A stretch of DNA of 64,000 bases from Thalassobius sp002708925 (lineage in GTDB: Bacteria > Pseudomonadota > Alphaproteobacteria > Rhodobacterales > Rhodobacteraceae), in the NCBI RefSeq assembly GCF_049803795.1, contig NZ_JBNAGJ010000001.1, positions 248,001 through 312,000 of the forward strand. Direction: 5' to 3'. How positions within the stretch are numbered: the first letter of the stretch is position 1; every line of letters begins with the position of its first letter. The translations under genes and the position numbers were made by a program. Shown in pieces: positions 26,100 to 33,910 of this stretch. The notes beneath the pieces were generated by a model, which worked only from the letters and a program-made list of their open reading frames with translations, had not been told where the DNA came from and ran no database searches.

Positions 26100-28206
26100 C
26101 TTCTTCTATACCTTCTAGAGAGAGCAAACCGTCGACATCGATTTGCATTCTGATTGCTATTTCTCTCAACTCTGCACTTGCTGATCGGTTGATGGAATTG
26201 GCGGCGAACTCCACAGACCTGACCAGTTCTGAGCTTAGCAGGCTAAGCTGATCTGGTTCGGATTCCGGGTCAACAGGAACTACTATAGCGTCGTGAACCA
26301 CCGCCATGTATTTGTGGTCTGACTTTCGCAGAACTCGGCCCCGCCGTTGAATGAACTGTCGAGGGTTCTGGGAAGAGGCAAGTATCAACGCGTGAGACAC
26401 TGCGGGAATGTCTACTCCCTCATCCAAACACTTAATGGATACGAGGACGCCACCGTATTTCCTGAACCACTCAAGAGTGGCTTCACCGTCGCCACTCATG
26501 TTTGAGTGGTATTCTATAGGGCTTATGCCATTGCTTCGGAGTGAATCAATCACTTCTGCAAGTTGTTCACTGTCTTCACAGTAGACCAGCCAGCTTTGGC
26601 CTTCCGCATACTCAGACAACACAACCCGCTGCGCTAGATCGACCTTTGCAGTTGCCTTCTTTGCGATCCTTGATCTTTGTATCAGCAACATCTTGACGCG
26701 TTCCGTAAGCACCTTGTGACCGGTTTCATCCTCTTTGAGCCGCGCCATCTCATTGCGAATGCGTCTGGTGTACTCACGCCACTCGTCTGCTTCGGAAGCA
26801 CTCAAGTTTACTGGGTGTGGAAAATACTCGTATGGAACTAGACGATCCATCTTTATCGCATCTGTTAGCGATATCGCGGGCGGAACAACCGGTCCGAAAT
26901 AGTTGAAAATCTTAGATGTTCCCTCAGGGTCGCCAAACCGTTTCGGTGTAGCGCTCAACCCAAGGCGACATTCGGCATTAATCTCAAGGCACTTTGAGTT
27001 TTGGGGGCTACCGATCTGATGAACTTCGTCGGCCACGATTAGCAAATTGGCTCCACTTCCAACCAACGCGCGGAATTGAGCAGAGCTTGCAGTCTTCATT
27101 GTTGCGATTACGACACGAGCCCCTAGGCTGGTGTCAGGGTCACACATTGCAGCGAGCCGTCCGGTTTGCTTCCATTTGGTGTTTCCAGAACCGGCCAGCA
27201 AAATCGTTGCCTCTGGAATCTCAGATACAATCTCCTCATGCCATTGGCCGTGTAGCAATTTGCTGGGCACCAAAATCAGTGCGGGATTGCCTGTAAGCAC
27301 ATGTTCCTTAATTGCCAAAATGGCCGTAAATGTCTTACCAGTTCCGGTCGCGTGTTCGAATATTCCTCGACATCCCTGCTGCTTCCAGCGAAGGACGGCA
27401 AGTTTTTGGTGCTCAAGAGGATCCCTTTCTCGTTTTTCGGAGGGCGGGTTAGCCTCGACGGTTCTCAGGTCTTTCAGGCTACCGAGTGAAAATTGATCCA
27501 AATACTCCCGAACCGATGAGGGAAATGGGATTACATCCAAATCTGTATCCTCGCCACTCCACATCGAGTGGAAGTGGTTTAGGTGTTTGTTGACCCTTTC
27601 TTCTTCAAGGCCACCTCGCCAGCTACAAAAGACCTCGATGGTTTCGAAGTTGCCGTCATCATGCCACCCGTTCCAAGTTTCATTTGTCGATCCTCGGAAA
27701 GAGACGTGGTGTCCAAGGGTGTCAGAAAACACACCTAGTTTTTCGTGGTAGATTCCTCGACCTACTTTTGGTGTGGCCAATTTGATATCGAGCGTGCCAC
27801 AGGCAATCAAAGTTGATAGAATTCGAGTGTTTGGATTGGTGTTTTCGTCTGCAATAAGTCGGTCTATATCCTTTTTTAGAGCGTCTGATATCACTTTGTC
27901 CCGGTCAGCATACCCTCCGGCGATTGCTTCAATATCTTCGGGACTAAGCGAGGGAGAACAAATCAGACGGATTTTTCCGCCTTTCAGTGCAAATTCTTGA
28001 ACTGGTGCGCCGACAACATGGAAAACAGAGGAGCTAAAGTAACCCACGGCCCTTTCATAGAGGCCTGAATTCCTGAGACACCTCGCATAGAAGTGGCCGA
28101 CTGGATCATCCTTGGTGGTGCGATACTCCGTTTCCAATGGCAGCGAGGAAAGGTTGCCAAAGTACGCGTGGGCTTCGTTGGTTTTTTCGCTTTCAGTAAC
28201 CGTCAA
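26086..28206 (-). CDS. Phospholipase-D-like domain fused to SF2 helicase
   Basis: 706 residues. The N-terminal domain has one HKD-like motif (His154, Lys156 in YHEKLGVFSD) followed by FRGSTNETWNGW, typical of PLD-family nucleases found with helicases. From 285 an SF2 helicase follows: Walker A HATGTGKTFTA, the DExH-like ADEVHQIG, LGLSATPKRFG, and motif VI QFIQRRGRVLRKS. It is the likely translocase and nuclease component of the system. It starts 17 bases after the methyltransferase stop and overlaps the next gene. Confidence 0.9.
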   Translation of the reverse strand: MTVTESEKTNEAHAYFGNLSSLPLETEYRTTKDDPVGHFYARCLRNSGLYERAVGYFSSSVFHVVGAPVQEFALKGGKIRLICSPSLSPEDIEAIAGGYADRDKVISDALKKDIDRLIADENTNPNTRILSTLIACGTLDIKLATPKVGRGIYHEKLGVFSDTLGHHVSFRGSTNETWNGWHDDGNFETIEVFCSWRGGLEEERVNKHLNHFHSMWSGEDTDLDVIPFPSSVREYLDQFSLGSLKDLRTVEANPPSEKRERDPLEHQKLAVLRWKQQGCRGIFEHATGTGKTFTAILAIKEHVLTGNPALILVPSKLLHGQWHEEIVSEIPEATILLAGSGNTKWKQTGRLAAMCDPDTSLGARVVIATMKTASSAQFRALVGSGANLLIVADEVHQIGSPQNSKCLEINAECRLGLSATPKRFGDPEGTSKIFNYFGPVVPPAISLTDAIKMDRLVPYEYFPHPVNLSASEADEWREYTRRIRNEMARLKEDETGHKVLTERVKMLLIQRSRIAKKATAKVDLAQRVVLSEYAEGQSWLVYCEDSEQLAEVIDSLRSNGISPIEYHSNMSGDGEATLEWFRKYGGVLVSIKCLDEGVDIPAVSHALILASSQNPRQFIQRRGRVLRKSDHKYMAVVHDAIVVPVDPESEPDQLSLLSSELVRSVEFAANSINRSASAELREIAIRMQIDVDGLLSLEGIEEDDDS

Positions 28207-28222
28207 AAAGAAATTCCATAAT

Positions 28223-29206
28223 CTAGGCGCGCTCTACAATCTCTTCGAAGCGCCCCTTCGAGCCTTCAATATATTCGCTCTTGGCTTCCACGCCCAACCA
28301 GCGGCGTCCGAGTTCTTGCGCAACAGCCCCGGTCGTGTTCGATCCTAAGAATGGGTCGAACACCAGATCATCCTCATCGGTTAGGAACTGAATGAAAAAA
28401 GCGGATAGCGCCGATTGCATCCTCGCGGGGTGCGCTGGCAGCTCTTTTTCTTTACAATACGCTCTGTACTTGGCGTCCCACTGAGTTCCAGAGTACTTTA
28501 AAAGTGCTTCGGGGAAGGCGGTTCCTTCTAGGTCAAGGACATTTGGTCCGATGGCACCACCATGGTCATTCAAAAAACCAGTCTCAGAAATCACGTGACC
28601 AGAAGGGCGAGCTCCGGCATTGTAGCTCTTTCTTTTGAGCAGGCGCTTCATATCCTTACTATAAGGATTCAATACCTTGCGGTTATCAGCCTTTGGATAT
28701 TCGCTCTTCGACATCCACCAAACGTGAGTGAAAGAATCTTTCAGTCGTATACGCTTCACATTGACCCACGCGGCTGGGCTGGGCAGTCTCGCTGGGTTGT
28801 GACAGATAACGTGTTGGCAGAGGTTTAGGTTGGCTTTGCGTTTGAAAGCCATGAGCGCTTCCAGTGGCAAAGTTGACATTGTGGGTGAGCCCGGTTCCCA
28901 AGCATTACCAATTTCCACGACAATTGAGCCGTCATCTGCGAGCAAGTCGCTTAGGCCAACTGCCAATGAAGACAACCAATCCAAATACTCCTGTCCGTTT
29001 GAATTGCCGTACTGTTTCTTCCGAACCAATGGGTAGGGGGGCGATGTCAGAATTAGATTGACCTTGCCCTTTAGGCGATTGAGGTGCTCGCTCTCCAGCG
29101 CATCTTCAATTTTCCCCTCTAGGACGCTACCAAAGGGTGTTTCGTAAGCTGGCTTTACCGATTTTGGGTCAGGTGTGCCTTTCGGGTTTGAAGCGCCATC
29201 TGTCAT
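28223..29206 (-). CDS. Site-specific DNA methyltransferase (N4-cytosine/N6-adenine, beta-type order)
   Basis: 327 residues. The catalytic motif TSPPY (54-58, in LILTSPPYPLVRKK) comes before the AdoMet-binding FDPFLGSNTTGAVA (about 283-297), the beta-class order. SPPY favours N4-cytosine methylation, but N6-adenine is possible. First gene of the operon; it would mark self DNA. No dedicated restriction endonuclease is adjacent, so the partners downstream would have to discriminate. The target sequence cannot be read from the protein. Confidence 0.9.
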   Translation of the reverse strand: MTDGASNPKGTPDPKSVKPAYETPFGSVLEGKIEDALESEHLNRLKGKVNLILTSPPYPLVRKKQYGNSNGQEYLDWLSSLAVGLSDLLADDGSIVVEIGNAWEPGSPTMSTLPLEALMAFKRKANLNLCQHVICHNPARLPSPAAWVNVKRIRLKDSFTHVWWMSKSEYPKADNRKVLNPYSKDMKRLLKRKSYNAGARPSGHVISETGFLNDHGGAIGPNVLDLEGTAFPEALLKYSGTQWDAKYRAYCKEKELPAHPARMQSALSAFFIQFLTDEDDLVFDPFLGSNTTGAVAQELGRRWLGVEAKSEYIEGSKGRFEEIVERA

Positions 29207-29664
29207 TTAAGTATTTGTCTCGTCATGTTTTTATTTGGCCAAGAGCTGTTTGTCGGCCGGTTCGGAATCAACTGCTGGCTGAGTATTCAGATCAAGTTGG
29301 CTTAGGTAGAGCATATATGGCGCACCTTTCCAAGGTGGTCTGATATCCGGGGTTGTAGATAGGCTATGTTGAAGCCGTCTAGTGCAACCGGGCGACCTTG
29401 GTTTCTTTCGAGTATAGCGCTGCTATCGCTTATCGGACTCTTGCTGCCGGTGTGTCTAGAGCTGGTTGTTGCGATGTGACTTCCTGGGGCGCTAACTGAA
29501 CCCGTTTTTCTGGTAGCTGGTCATACACGGTAGCTGGTCATACACAAGTCTCGAAGCGAACAATGATGCGGATCGTTGACCTACCAAGAACGGAGACTTC
29601 TGGTGGGGGCTATAGGGGGTCATGCCCATTGCATCCCCTTAAGTTGCTGTAATGTGGTGATAAT
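29207..29664. other. Upstream region of the six-gene operon, right end of the island
   Basis: No gene is visible. It must contain the operon promoter, though no strong -35/-10 pair stands out. It carries a tandem 17-bp repeat at 29512-29545 and ends at the att repeat in tRNA-Cys. The repeats may be integrase or excisionase arm sites (inference). Confidence 0.45.
29512..29545. repeat. Tandem duplication of a 17-bp unit
   Basis: GGTAGCTGGTCATACAC occurs twice in direct, gapless tandem (29512-29528 and 29529-29545), about 120 bases inside the right end of the island. Recombinase arm-binding sites are often tandem repeats at this distance from an att core. Confidence 0.7.
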
Positions 29665-29678
29665 TGGAGGCGAGTACC
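29663..29678. repeat. attR-like direct repeat within the tRNA-Cys 3' end
   Basis: A perfect 16-base match to 14007-14022. Fourteen of the 16 bases are the terminal part of the tRNA gene (CCA end, discriminator, acceptor stem), so integration left an intact tRNA. Confidence 0.85.
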
Positions 29679-29738
29679 GGAATCGAACCGGTGTACACGG
29701 ATTTGCAATCCGCTGCGTCACCACTCCGCCAACTCGCC
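29665..29738 (-). tRNA. tRNA-Cys (GCA)
   Basis: 74 bases on the reverse strand. The acceptor stem GGCGAGT pairs with ACTCGCC, U73 and an encoded CCA follow, the T-loop reads GGTTCGAATCC, and the anticodon loop TTGCAAA gives anticodon GCA at 29706-29704. Its 3' end is the insertion site of the 14007-29678 island. Confidence 0.97.
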
Positions 29739-30423
29739 GCCGTAGTGGTAGGGGCGGATTAAAGGATAATTTCGGGCTCTGCAAGGGGCTGGTCGCGGCG
29801 ATTTGACGTTTTCATCGGGTGACTGTAGGGGGGTACTAACTTCTGGATAGAACCTCTAGATCGTCCGAGTTCATGCAAGCCATTGTAATCAATATAGGAA
29901 TGCGTGTTGTGCGCGCTTGATGCGCCGAACGGTGAATGCAAGTGAGGGGGTAAAAAGGGCGGCTTTGCTGACATTCATTGAACAAACACTTGCAAAACTC
30001 GGACACAAAGCGCGCATTTAGGAACGGTTTGATAACAATAAAAAAATCAACCGCCATTGCCGGAGGTTTCGGACTAAAATCCAGAAGTTGTCACAAAAAA
30101 ACTCGGACGCGACGTCCGAGTTTGGCTCAGGGTGTCAGTACGAAACGAAAAGGCCTTATTTCTAACAGTTAGATGGTCCTGAACCTGCAGAATGTATCCG
30201 CTCCAAACTCGGACGTCTGAAAAGCTAGTCGGTGCAAATTCTCAGTTGATTGCCGCCCTCATCCCGATAAGGCTGTCGCTCAGTCTATCTAAGACTGGGC
30301 GCAATATCAAAAGCTGACGTTCATGCTCGATGCAGCGAAGGTCGGCTCCGAGCCCAAAGTACGGAATGCTGCGCTGTGGATGAATGACAGCTATTCGCAG
30401 GATGTCCTGTAACACGCATTCGA
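29739..30423. other. Repeat-bearing intergenic region upstream of tRNA-Cys
   Basis: No clear gene in 685 bases. An ACTCGGAC-type element occurs four times: inverted at 29862-29871, direct at 29995-30004, as a hairpin at 30101-30121 and direct at 30206-30214. At 30323-30412 a frame reads MLDAAKVGSEPKVRNAALWM and stops soon after, looking like the tail of a lost gene. The tRNA promoter should lie just right of 29738. Confidence 0.45.
30101..30123. terminator. Hairpin, possible bidirectional terminator
   Basis: ACTCGGACG (30101-30109), loop CGA, CGTCCGAGT (30113-30121). Runs of A before and T after the stem would allow termination in either direction. Its sequence belongs to the ACTCGGAC repeat set of this region. 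Confidence 0.5.
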
Positions 30424-31335
30424 TTGAAGGTAGATATCGAGCGGCATAAGATTTTAGTATTGAAAGCCTACGCGGAGGCGGTCTTGATCAACTTAGAACC
30501 AACGATTTCACAGATTGAGAAACTTCTCGAAGAAAATACTGAAGCGAGTGTGACCTACGCCGCTCTTGAGTGCCGTCTGGCTATCGAGAGAATTTGCTAT
30601 GAACGTCTCCGGCTAGCACATGATTATATTTCCCACGATGATCTGAGGAAATGGCAGCCGAGCGACATTGTGAAGACGCTCATTCAAGAGGTTGATGCCA
30701 AAGCTGCCGAAACCTTTACGCTGTCCATAGCGCGGGAACCGATGCCAGAAGGGTCTCCTCCGCCCACTCGTGAGGATTACGAGGCGATGGAGTGGCTTCC
30801 CGTCGGCACTCAAGTCGGCTTCGCACCCAACAAGCTCGGGAAACTATGGAACGGGCTTGCAAAACTCGCCCTGCATATCGAAATCCCGACTTCGAAAGAT
30901 ACGACCGTCAAACAATACGGCGACATGCAAGCGATAGCATCTAAGGTCAAACAGGCTCTTGCTGAAATTAAGCAAATATCCGAAAGCACGTTGATGTTTA
31001 CCGGCATGGGCGAGGAAGTTTCTTTTGAATGTGTCTGCGGTTCAAGGAACAAGCGGCGGCTTGAACTGCTAAAGGACGGGCAGACTATTAACTGTATAAA
31101 TCCCGATTGTGATGAAAGCTATGTATACGTCCAGTCTGACATGTCCTTCGGGCGCAGAACCTTTGAGATTGTCTGTCGCGCTTGTGAAGCATCCCGCGAC
31201 ATTCCCAAGCGGATGGTTGAGAAACTCAGGACCGATCAACACATTCACTTCGACTGTGAAGGGTGCCGCGAGACCATTTATGTGTCGTGGCGTCCCATGC
31301 AAGCGCAGCGAACGGAACCGCCCCAGAAGGATTGA
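30424..31335 (+). CDS. Unknown protein with C-terminal zinc-ribbon-like cysteine pairs
   Basis: 303 residues from TTG 30424; no nearby ATG fits the frame. The first 130 residues are helical, with ALECRLAIERICYERLRLAH, in the manner of helical domains seen in DUF4145/HEPN-like proteins (tentative). The last 100 residues contain paired cysteines: CVCGS, NCINPDCD, VCRACEAS, DCEGCRE, suggesting one or two zinc-binding ribbons. No family assigned. It lies alone between tRNA-Cys and the prophage. Confidence 0.65.
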   Translation: MKVDIERHKILVLKAYAEAVLINLEPTISQIEKLLEENTEASVTYAALECRLAIERICYERLRLAHDYISHDDLRKWQPSDIVKTLIQEVDAKAAETFTLSIAREPMPEGSPPPTREDYEAMEWLPVGTQVGFAPNKLGKLWNGLAKLALHIEIPTSKDTTVKQYGDMQAIASKVKQALAEIKQISESTLMFTGMGEEVSFECVCGSRNKRRLELLKDGQTINCINPDCDESYVYVQSDMSFGRRTFEIVCRACEASRDIPKRMVEKLRTDQHIHFDCEGCRETIYVSWRPMQAQRTEPPQKD

Positions 31336-31647
31336 ATTAACCTTCCGATTGGCCCGACCAGTGCAAAAGTCACCATTTGTTGACCTAATCAAAGCGGACA
31401 TCGGCGCACTTGCAGCGAACTCACACTTCGTCCGCAACTCGGTCTTACAGTCTGTTCGCGGATGCTGTCGCTATCGGCCCTTACCGGGCCTTCGTGCCAG
31501 GTGCAGCGGATGACCAATACCAGCCCGAAGCGGCCGTTCCTGCTGTGCGCGGCGGCGGACCGAGCGAAGCCAATGTCAGTGGTTGAACAATACCCGCCGA
31601 GTCGCCACGGGCGATCGGTCAAAGCTCACCAATGACATCTGCGCCAC
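31336..31647. other. Intergenic, degenerate GC-rich sequence
   Basis: No gene visible. Phrases such as AAGCGGACATCGGCGC and GCGGCGGACCGAGCG resemble the degraded non-coding sequence common between genes in Rhodobacterales. No hairpin with a T-tract stands out. Confidence 0.4.
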
Positions 31648-32613
31648 TCAGACTAGCTCTTTATGTATCGAGCTTACCACCCTGAAAGGACTCTCGCGGG
31701 TCACAAGATTTCTTGCACCAATGCCGCGTGAGAAAGAAACGAGTGATGCAGCTCCACCCAGAACGCCGCCTACAATTGGCAAACCTGTAGCGACTATGCC
31801 GCCCGCCTCCCAAGCTATAATCCTATTTGCCGCGCTCTCAATGCTATCGAGCGACAATGAGAAGCTTAAATCGCCCAAATAGAACTTCCGTTTACTTTCC
31901 TTGGCCGCCTTAAGCATGTCACTGCATTGCTTGTCCACTACCCGCACCAGTCGGGACATTTCAAAGTCGGCGTCCTTTGCATTGGCGATTTGTGAGAAAA
32001 ACTTGTCTAACTCATGCGTCAGCGCAACGATTTCATCGCGCCGTTTCTGCTTGAACTCCAGGAGGTCATGTAGCGGGTAATTGGGGTCTGGTAGGGGGAT
32101 CGCCCGTGAAAGAGTCACGAGTTGCCCTCGCCCTTCTACGAAGTTCTTGTTCTTCATCACAAATGACCCCTCTCCTTGAGACAAGGTCCATTGTCCGGGC
32201 TCACCGCGTTCTAGATCGAGAAATTCATCGATGTGCTGTTGGGCAAAGTGTTTGGCTTGCTCAATTCCAATTGTGATGTTTGTAGATCCAGTGATCAGCA
32301 TCATTGCTGACATATAGCCTACGCCCGCAGCATCGTTGTACCGAGTTGGTCTCGGACGGATAAGCAATCCTTCCCTCTCAAGGAGCTTTTCGTCGTCATT
32401 GGAAACTAGGCTGATTATCTGGCTATCGGGCCAAACAAGCCTGTCCCAGAAAAGCGCTGCGCGCCGGAGTTCTGCAGGATCAACGCTACTGGACTTGGCC
32501 ACTATTGCCTTGCCGTCGTAGGAAATGGGCGCGCTGAGCAAGATTCCCCGCCCATGCTTTGGCTTCATTCCAAAATAAGGATCTACCGCTTTACGGCGTT
32601 TTGCCTCGCCCAT
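31648..32613 (-). CDS. Unknown protein (DUF6236-like) with glycine-rich C-terminal hydrophobic segment
   Basis: 321 residues starting MGEAKRRK. The segments GRGILLSAPISYDG and ALFWDRLVWPDSQI recall the DUF6236 family (tentative). Residues about 275-300 (GGIVATGLPIVGGVLGGAAS) form a small-residue hydrophobic stretch able to insert in a membrane. A short frame (32768-32583) overlaps the start and could be a coupled leader, but is unconvincing. Accessory gene beside the prophage; an effector or toxin-like role is only a possibility. Confidence 0.65.
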   Translation of the reverse strand: MGEAKRRKAVDPYFGMKPKHGRGILLSAPISYDGKAIVAKSSSVDPAELRRAALFWDRLVWPDSQIISLVSNDDEKLLEREGLLIRPRPTRYNDAAGVGYMSAMMLITGSTNITIGIEQAKHFAQQHIDEFLDLERGEPGQWTLSQGEGSFVMKNKNFVEGRGQLVTLSRAIPLPDPNYPLHDLLEFKQKRRDEIVALTHELDKFFSQIANAKDADFEMSRLVRVVDKQCSDMLKAAKESKRKFYLGDLSFSLSLDSIESAANRIIAWEAGGIVATGLPIVGGVLGGAASLVSFSRGIGARNLVTRESPFRVVSSIHKELV

Positions 32614-32939
32614 GCCGACACCTCAGTACAAAACTTGTCTATTTGAAATAACTCATCCCATGAATAGGGCGAGTTGCTGTACCCGATATCACCTATTGAC
32701 AGTAAAGTCATCGGTAAGCCCAAATCGCGCCATCGCCGCATATCGCCCAAGGAACCGTTTCTGCACATCGCTGCCGTACGTTCAGGACGCCGCGAATGTC
32801 CGCTCCCCGCCCCTGGACGCCGACCGGCGATGTCTGTTTTGGGCTGGGAGCGGTCAGGGCCCCGGCGGCGTGGGCGCTCAACTGGCCGATCTGAACAAAA
32901 GCGCCGTGACCTCGGACATTGCCGGGGACTTGGCTAAAG
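32614..32939. other. Junction sequence left of the prophage
   Basis: No supported gene. The part from 32770 on is GC-rich and looks like degenerate chromosomal spacer (GGGCTGGGAGCGGTC). The prophage left end is probably at or just right of 32936, where the last phage gene on the reverse strand stops. The exact terminal TG could not be placed. Confidence 0.4.
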
Positions 32940-33143
32940 CTAGTCGGTGCTGGCTTGGCCACCAGGCAGCGTCACGATGGCAGTAACAGTGGTATTGTGC
33001 GCCAATACCTCGTTTTCGCGGATCAGGTCGCGGATACACGCCGCTGCGCGTTTCATGGCTTGGGCATTGTCATCTACATGGGTGCGGCTCAGCAGGCGGG
33101 CGCGGGCCTCCATGTCATTTGCGATTTCAGCTGGTGATGCCAT
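32940..33143 (-). CDS. Small phage protein, unknown
   Basis: 67 residues, helical and charged (EIANDMEARARLLSRTHVDD, RAAACIRDLIRENEVL). Preceded on its strand by the next small gene at a gap of 14 bases. No family recognised. It is the leftmost gene with phage style, so it marks the approximate prophage edge. Confidence 0.5.
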   Translation of the reverse strand: MASPAEIANDMEARARLLSRTHVDDNAQAMKRAAACIRDLIRENEVLAHNTTVTAIVTLPGGQASTD

Positions 33144-33157
33144 GCGGCGGCCCTTTC

Positions 33158-33469
33158 TCAGTTCTTGCCATCCTTGCGCCTCATGCGGCGGATGCAGCGG
33201 TTCATGATGCGGGTGCGTTCGGCCTTCAGCTCTTTTAGCGCACGTTCCCGCCGGGTGATACGTCCCTGGAGGACGCCCAGGCGCTTGAGTTCGTCATCAT
33301 CGGCATGAGCTGTCCATGGCGCGCCTCGCTCGAAAGGCTCTACTGGCTCATCTTGGCGAGGGCCGATCAGTTCAAATAGCTTCTGTGCGTCCATGTCGGG
33401 ACCGCCATTGTGGCCGATCCTGCCTTGTGTAGCGATTGCCGCTACACGGGGTTTCTTGCGATTACGCAT
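33158..33469 (-). CDS. Small basic phage protein, unknown
   Basis: 103 residues. It contains GRIGHNGGPDMD, a phrase common in small phage proteins, and a highly basic helical C-terminus (RRERALKELKAERTRIMNRC). Together with the 67-residue gene downstream it forms a short left-end unit on the reverse strand. Function unknown. Confidence 0.55.
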   Translation of the reverse strand: MRNRKKPRVAAIATQGRIGHNGGPDMDAQKLFELIGPRQDEPVEPFERGAPWTAHADDDELKRLGVLQGRITRRERALKELKAERTRIMNRCIRRMRRKDGKN

Positions 33470-33562
33470 TAAGTGTATGAAAACAATGGAGAATAGGCTT
33501 TGTTTGTTGGGGCAAAAGTTTGCAAGCCAATCTCCTAACTTTCGCTAGTTCATCAGAAAGGT

Positions 33563-33829
33563 CTAGTTGTCAGGGGAAGAGAGCGACTGAGCTGTAGCGC
33601 AGTCGAGGTATTTCTCTATCTGAACCATTTTGGCACCGGTTACCTTGCCAGTTGTTCTTAGGCGCTCCACAACGCCTACATCCCCGGCTGAAACTTTGCT
33701 GAAGTAGCCCTCGCTCCAGGACTTCTCCGAGCAAAAGCACTCAATCCGCTTTATCAGCCTCTTGATGTGCTTTTGAGTGTCGGTTTCTTTGTCCGACGGT
33801 TTGTCTGCCTCAGGGAAACTCATATGCAA
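33563..33829 (-). CDS. Putative small DNA-binding regulator of the lysogeny region
   Basis: 88 residues. The stretch WSEGYFSKVSAGDVGVVERL and KMVQIEKYLDC resembles a compact helix-turn-helix used by small phage repressors. It is divergent from the XRE-type gene at 33911, and the 80 bases between carry three operator-like palindromes, which suggests a bipartite switch. ATG 33829 or 33823 are both possible starts. Confidence 0.6.
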   Translation of the reverse strand: MHMSFPEADKPSDKETDTQKHIKRLIKRIECFCSEKSWSEGYFSKVSAGDVGVVERLRTTGKVTGAKMVQIEKYLDCATAQSLSSPDN

Positions 33830-33836
33830 TGGCTAT

Positions 33837-33903
33837 ATCCGATAAAACGGATGGTCAATGTCCGAAATGAAGGACGTGTATTTTTATCCGATTTATCGGA
33901 TAA
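33837..33903. promoter_or_regulatory. Operator cluster of the lysogeny switch
   Basis: The 20-bp palindrome TTATCCGATTTATCGGATAA (33884-33903) lies seven bases before the ATG at 33911. A second near-palindrome ATCCGATAAAACGGAT is at 33837-33852, and a degenerate TCCGAAATGAAGGA at 33861-33874. The same TCCGAT...ATCGGA core recurs before the early operon at 35964-35977, so one repressor likely controls both. Confidence 0.82.
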
Positions 33904-33910
33904 TCTATCC

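Noticed and set aside
21046..29206. Assignment as a Dnd phosphorothioation, DISARM or BREX system
   Set aside because: No DndC-type PAPS reductase-like or DndA-type protein, no DUF1998 protein, no PglZ or BrxL-type gene is present. Only the ATPase resembles DndD and only the PLD domain resembles DISARM.
29576..29806. Forward frame across the tRNA-Cys gene
   Set aside because: Runs antisense through a complete tRNA, so it is not a gene.
32583..32768. 61-codon reverse frame overlapping the start of the DUF6236-like gene
   Set aside because: Could be a coupled leader or a gene remnant (YSNSPYSWDELFQ reads plausibly), but no ribosome site or family supports it.
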